Part shown: piece after piece, positions 59,894 through 64,000 of the stretch
How positions within the stretch are numbered: position 1 is the first letter of the stretch
Layout of the letters: every line of letters starts with the position of its first letter
Source: Gigaspora margarita
Lineage: Eukaryota > Glomeromycota > Glomeromycetes > Diversisporales > Gigasporaceae
Direction of reading: 5' to 3'
DNA length: 64,000 nucleotides
Assembly: GCA_009809945.1 (NCBI GenBank)
Contig: WTPW01000954.1
Span: 1-64,000 of the forward strand
Program-made: the position numbers and the translations under genes
Notes under the pieces: model-generated
Database searches by the model: none
Told to the model about the DNA's origin: nothing
Seen by the model: only the letters and a program-made list of their open reading frames with translations

Positions 59894-60613
59894 TTTATAT
59901 AATTTATTATTTGAAATATATTTTATTAATTTTATTATAAAAATTTTTTAAAATTATTAAGAGTAGAATCAGTATTATTAATTCAAAAAATTTTTATTCA
60001 CGAAATACAAAAAAAAAATGTACTAAAAAAAATTTTATATGAGTATTATACATACAGTAAGCTCCGATATACACGCAAATTTAAATCTACGTGCATTGTA
60101 CCTACTGTGCGAATACAATTTACATCACTGGGTAGAGTATCTCATATCATGTTATACATATATAATTTCATGCAGATCATGGCACATAGCCCTTTTAAAA
60201 AATTATACTAATACATAATCTATATAAATATTTATTTGATGATCTAATATTATTAAAAAAAGTTTTTTTTTTAATTGTTTAAAGGTTTATATACTTAATA
60301 GTAAGTTGTTTTTTATTAGCAAACTGTTAAAAAGAGGCTGTTTAAAAATAAAGTAAACTAATTTTGCTTATCTGGTCTTAAAAATGCACATCTCAAGCAA
60401 ATTTTACTAAAAAATAAATATTTTTTTAAAATTTACAGATAACAATTTCAATTACTTGTTTACAATTAATTATGTTACAAAAAGTCATAATGTTTACGAA
60501 TTTTTGGAAGTTTACTAAAGACACATTATGAAAAAAATAGTTATTAATAATTTATTTATAGATTATTTAGTATTTTGTAGCTAGATTAAAGCATGGTAGA
60601 TAGTCTATTTAGA

Positions 60614-61174
60614 GGGTGCTGGTCAAAATCCTGACAAACAAAATCCCGACAGGTTATAATCCCGACAAAAAAATCCCAACAGTAAAAATCCTGACAAATC
60701 CCGACAACAAAAAATTATAAAGTTTATTTAAGTTAGGGTAGGATTAGGCGAGTACATAGGTTAGGGTTAGGGTGTGGACCTAGGTTAGGGTTTGGGTTTA
60801 GGCGATTATATAGTAAAATTGCTCAACGAACACTTTTTTAATTGTCGGAATTTGTCGGGATTTTTGATTGTCAGGATTTTTTTGTCGGGATCAGTGTTTA
60901 AAATTCAAAATTGGTTTTATGTTCTCAAAAAGAACATTTTTAATTTCTTAATGTTCTCAGTAAAATTTTAATGTTATTTATATAAGAAAATTAAAATTTT
61001 TTTAATATTAAAAGAATTTTTTGAATGTTCTCAAATAGAGAACATATTTTAATAATTTATGTTCTCAAAAATCATATAATGTTCTTTGAGAACACTGAGA
61101 ACATTGAATTTTAAACACCGGTCAGGATTATGACCTGTCGGGATTCTGTTTGTCAGGATTCTGACCCAAACCCC
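60614..61174. mobile_element. hAT-type MITE with AATCCCGACA motifs
   Basis: Starts GGGTGCTGGTCAAAATCCTG and ends with the approximate inverse, ATTCTGACCCAAACCCC. The flanking 8-mers TATTTAGA (60606-60613 and 61175-61182) are identical. Arms are arrays of AATCCCGACA/TGTCGGGATT. The middle has TTAGGGT repeats (60728-60805) and the shared TTTTACTATATA module in inverse orientation. It is interrupted by 60892-61120. Confidence 0.85.
60892..61120. mobile_element. MITE with AATGTTCTC motifs, nested in the AATCCCGACA element
   Basis: CAGTGTTTAAAATTCAA at the left and TTGAATTTTAAACACCG at the right. Flanks GTCGGGAT and GTCAGGAT agree at 7 of 8 positions. The interior repeats TGTTCTCAAAAAGAACAT in both directions. 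The host arm carries many GTCRGGAT copies, so part of the flank match could be inherited. Confidence 0.7.
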
Positions 61175-61843
61175 TATTTAGATAGTCAAAAAAGCCAAAA
61201 TTTTTAATTGTAATGCTTGTAATAATTTTGCAAAACATTTTATTGATATAATTATTTAGTATTATATTAATTAAAGTAAAAAAAAAAAGTTATCTTTGAA
61301 GATATTTAGTTTTTATACATACATATCATAGTAAATATAAATTATTTTATTAGATAATATAAAATAAATTACTATTTTTAGTTTTGTACATTAGTGATCT
61401 ACAACTGTAGTTATACTATTATTTTGATATTGTAGATTATATAAGATACTCTATTTTTAAATAACTTTTAATTAATTAAGTTCAAAGTTTGTATAATTAT
61501 AGAGTTTATTATTAAAATTTTTTTATATTTTATAAAATATTATATTTTCTCAAAGCTAAAAATATTTTTGCTTTTAAGACAAGTACTAATTTTTACAGTA
61601 AGTCATAAAACTTGTAATAATAAAAATTGTGATCCTTTATATAATCTATAAAGTTGTATTAAGAAAAATAAATCTAAAATTAATATTTAAAGAGTTTGCC
61701 AAAAAGTTTTAAATATTTTTTTAATTAAAAAATTTTTCTGAAATTTGCATATTTTGGACTTATAAGCAATAGCTACTTAATGCATTTTTACTCGTTTCAA
61801 GTTTTGTATTACACACTTTCATGTTCAAGTCTTGTATATATAT

Positions 61844-62024
61844 GTTGTACCACAAATGCAAATTGGTCCAGTTGTCAATCTGGCCAAATTAAAAATTAAT
61901 TTAAACTGGATGTTAGGGTTAGGTTAGGGTTAGATTAGGCCAGTTTTTTATTTTGGCCATAAATATTAACATCTGGGCTGTTCCAATTAACAAACTGGGC
62001 TAATTTGTATTTGGGGCACAATAT
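61844..62024. mobile_element. Small inverted-ended element with TTAGGG core
   Basis: GTTGTACCACAAATGCAAAT at the left pairs with the inverse of ATTTGTATTTGGGGCACAAT at the right, continuing through CCAGTT/AACTGG. The middle (61912-61940) is GTTAGGGTTAGGTTAGGG. Flanked by TATATAT on both sides. Confidence 0.6.
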
Positions 62025-63185
62025 ATATAATTAACTTAATATTTTTTTTAAAATGCTCTAGCTATTCAAGTACTTATTCAGTACTATAGTTCATCATTTC
62101 ACATTCTAAAGCCTCAAGTATTTCTTTTTTTCTATTTTTTTTTGCTTTTTTCTTACTTCTTTTGTTAAACATTGACCAACAGTTTCTTGTCTCTTTAATG
62201 ATTTTTTAGAGGTTTCAGTTTCTACTTGGTCATTTAAAAAATCAATAAACTATAACTTCTTCAAAATGTATTGGTTACTAGCTTTTTTATAGCTAAAATA
62301 AGATAAAAACTCAAGTGAATTTCTAATAGTTGCTACAATTTCTAGTAAATTTAGACCAAGTTATACTACTATTAACTGGTCTTTCTTAAGAACCCTTTAG
62401 TTTTGTTTAATAAGGCTACTTTTTGTTTTTTGAAATCTTGCTTGAAGATATCTTTTATCTCTAATAAATATTGTATCACTATTTAAATTATTTACTATTA
62501 TATAAATAATAATATATGTATAACATAATAAAAACTTATGATTATCTATTCAGCTATATAGCCCTATGTGCATGTTTATGATTTGTTTACTTGTTTGTTT
62601 GTTTGTTGTATTGTGTAGATCACACGTTTGATTGTTGTTGCTTATGATTTTGAATACAAGATTAATACTAAATTCCTAAAATTTCTAAAAAATTTTTTTC
62701 AAGTAAACTAAAAGTAAAATTTTCCATTTGCTGATTTATAATTTTTTTAAATTGTTCTATTCACTCTATATTGAATTGGATTTTTTTTTCTTCTTTTAGT
62801 GTATTGAGTTCTGTATATTTTATACTTTTAAGTTTTTTTGAATTTTAAAAATAAAAATCAGTAGAAAGAGTATATCATTTATTTTTAATTTATTTTTATT
62901 TTTAATTTAGGGTATTATTTTATAGCAACTCATTACTATAGCGATCTCGCAATCGACCAATAAAAATTGATAATGTGATCATGTGATCGATTGATCAAAA
63001 TCAAGAGCATTTTTATCCTATATCTGGGGTAGAGGCTTTTATTCTATGCCAGGGGTATAGATTTTTATCCTGTACTGCCTAAATCTGATTGGTCCAAATA
63101 TTAAAAATTTAAATTTTTTGAAGACTTTTTTATTATATAATAGATAATTTATTAAAAAAAAAAATACAAAGTAGAAAAAGTACAA
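62025..63185. other. AT-rich intergenic, no supported feature
   Basis: Contains pyrimidine-rich sequence (62120-62230) and short GTTTGTTTGTTTGTT at about 62583-62608. 63000-63060 repeats a TTTTATCCTATAYC phrase three times. No gene or RNA recognised. Confidence 0.4.
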
Positions 63186-63800
63186 AAAAAAGACAAAAAG
63201 TATAGCAAAACAAAGACCAAAAAATACTACCAAAACACATTAAACAATGATGAAAGCACCAACAAAGACACCAAATGATGACCAAAAGCAACACAAAACT
63301 ATGATAAAAAACACCACTAAATGACACCAAAAGCATTATAAAACAACACCAAACTATAACAAAAAGCACTATTAAATAACGATGAAAAGACCACCAGATA
63401 ACAACCAAAAACACCACCAAATGAGACCAAAAGCATGCCAAATGATGATAAAAGTACTACAAAAGAGCAATAAAAAGCACTACATGAATGATGACAAAAG
63501 CACCAAAAAAAAAAACTGATGACAAAAACACTGCACAACGATGACAAAAGTACAAAAAAAAATGACAGCAAAAACATTACAAAATGACAAAAGCACCAAA
63601 AATACTACACAACGTGACGAAAGTAAAAAAATAATAGCAAAAACACTGCACAGCAATGACAAAAGCACCAAAAAAACAACAGCAAAATCACTATACAACG
63701 ATGACAAAAGTACTAAAAAAAAATGATAGCAAAAACACTACACTACAACAACAAAGTACCAAAAAAAGACAACAGCAAAACGATGATAAAAGTACTGACA
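63186..63800. repeat. A/C-rich degenerate minisatellite
   Basis: Units built on ACGATGACAAAAGTACCAAA and ACAGCAAAAACACTACAC recur with a period of about 45 bp, clearest from 63480 to 63790. Earlier copies (63230-63480) are looser. The strong strand bias (almost no T on the plus strand) creates long hydrophobic open frames on the minus strand, which I regard as artefacts. Confidence 0.7.
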
Positions 63801-64000
63801 AAAAACAGCATGATCTATATTAATCAGAGCATAGCAGAAGTTCATTTTAATTGGCTGTTTAAATACCCAGAAAAAATATAGATTATTCCTAGATAAAGTA
63901 TCGGCTATACCAAATGAATTTTTATTTCTCACAAAACTTTCAAAAGATTAGTCAAATACTTTCTAAAGATGCGTATTGTATCTTACAATATATTCATAAA

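Noticed and set aside
60062..60185. Another pogo-like MITE (CAGTAAGCTCCGATATAC start)
   Set aside because: The start resembles the family, but I could not find the opposite inverted end.
63039..63932. Overlapping hydrophobic open frames on the minus strand
   Set aside because: Product of the A/C-rich minisatellite read backwards. The frames overlap each other and follow the repeat period.

Overview
The window reads as a very AT-rich eukaryotic nuclear genome. Both protein genes are split by short introns (mostly 60-140 nt, GT-AG), and most of the sequence is transposable-element debris. The largest subunit of RNA polymerase I at its fungal length, a Flo8/Som1-like LisH regulator, a BED/hAT transposase and the extreme AT bias suggest an early-diverging fungus. 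A Glomeromycotina (arbuscular mycorrhizal) relative is my best guess. That is inference from composition and gene type, not a database match.

Layout. 1-43.3 kb is gene-poor and built from nested repeats: a complete hAT transposon with a broken transposase (2790-6929, perfect 8-bp target duplication), several tRNA-headed SINE-like families, a TA-flanked MITE family of about 550 bp with AATAAGCTACC ends, foldback elements inserted into one another (best at 12.3-18.2 kb and 22.3-27.7 kb), a 146-bp satellite (20.5-21.8 kb) and an assembly gap (34976-35196). 43.8-50.4 kb holds a complete 18-exon gene for RNA polymerase I subunit A190 (1657 aa as I splice it). 52.05-55.4 kb holds a complete 9-exon gene for a Q-rich LisH-domain transcriptional regulator (877 aa). 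55.5-64 kb is again intergenic, with two SINEs, several small inverted-repeat elements and a terminal A/C-rich minisatellite.

The two host genes lie on the same strand, 1.6 kb apart, and look intact. The A190 gene has the catalytic aspartate loop, both zinc-binding cysteine pairs, the bridge helix and the trigger loop. It also has a GC-AG intron, an intron enlarged by two nested MITEs, and an intron with a 69-nt T run.

The most interesting pattern is in the repeats. Many elements end in hAT-like termini with 8-bp target duplications, yet each carries its own private degenerate short motif through its arms (TCGATTAA, CAAACTCAAA, AAATGACC, AATCCCGACA, GAACCTGAAC and others). Unrelated SINE heads share one central block. 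Telomere-like TTAGGG tracts sit inside inverted-repeat elements, in at least three cases next to the same internal module.
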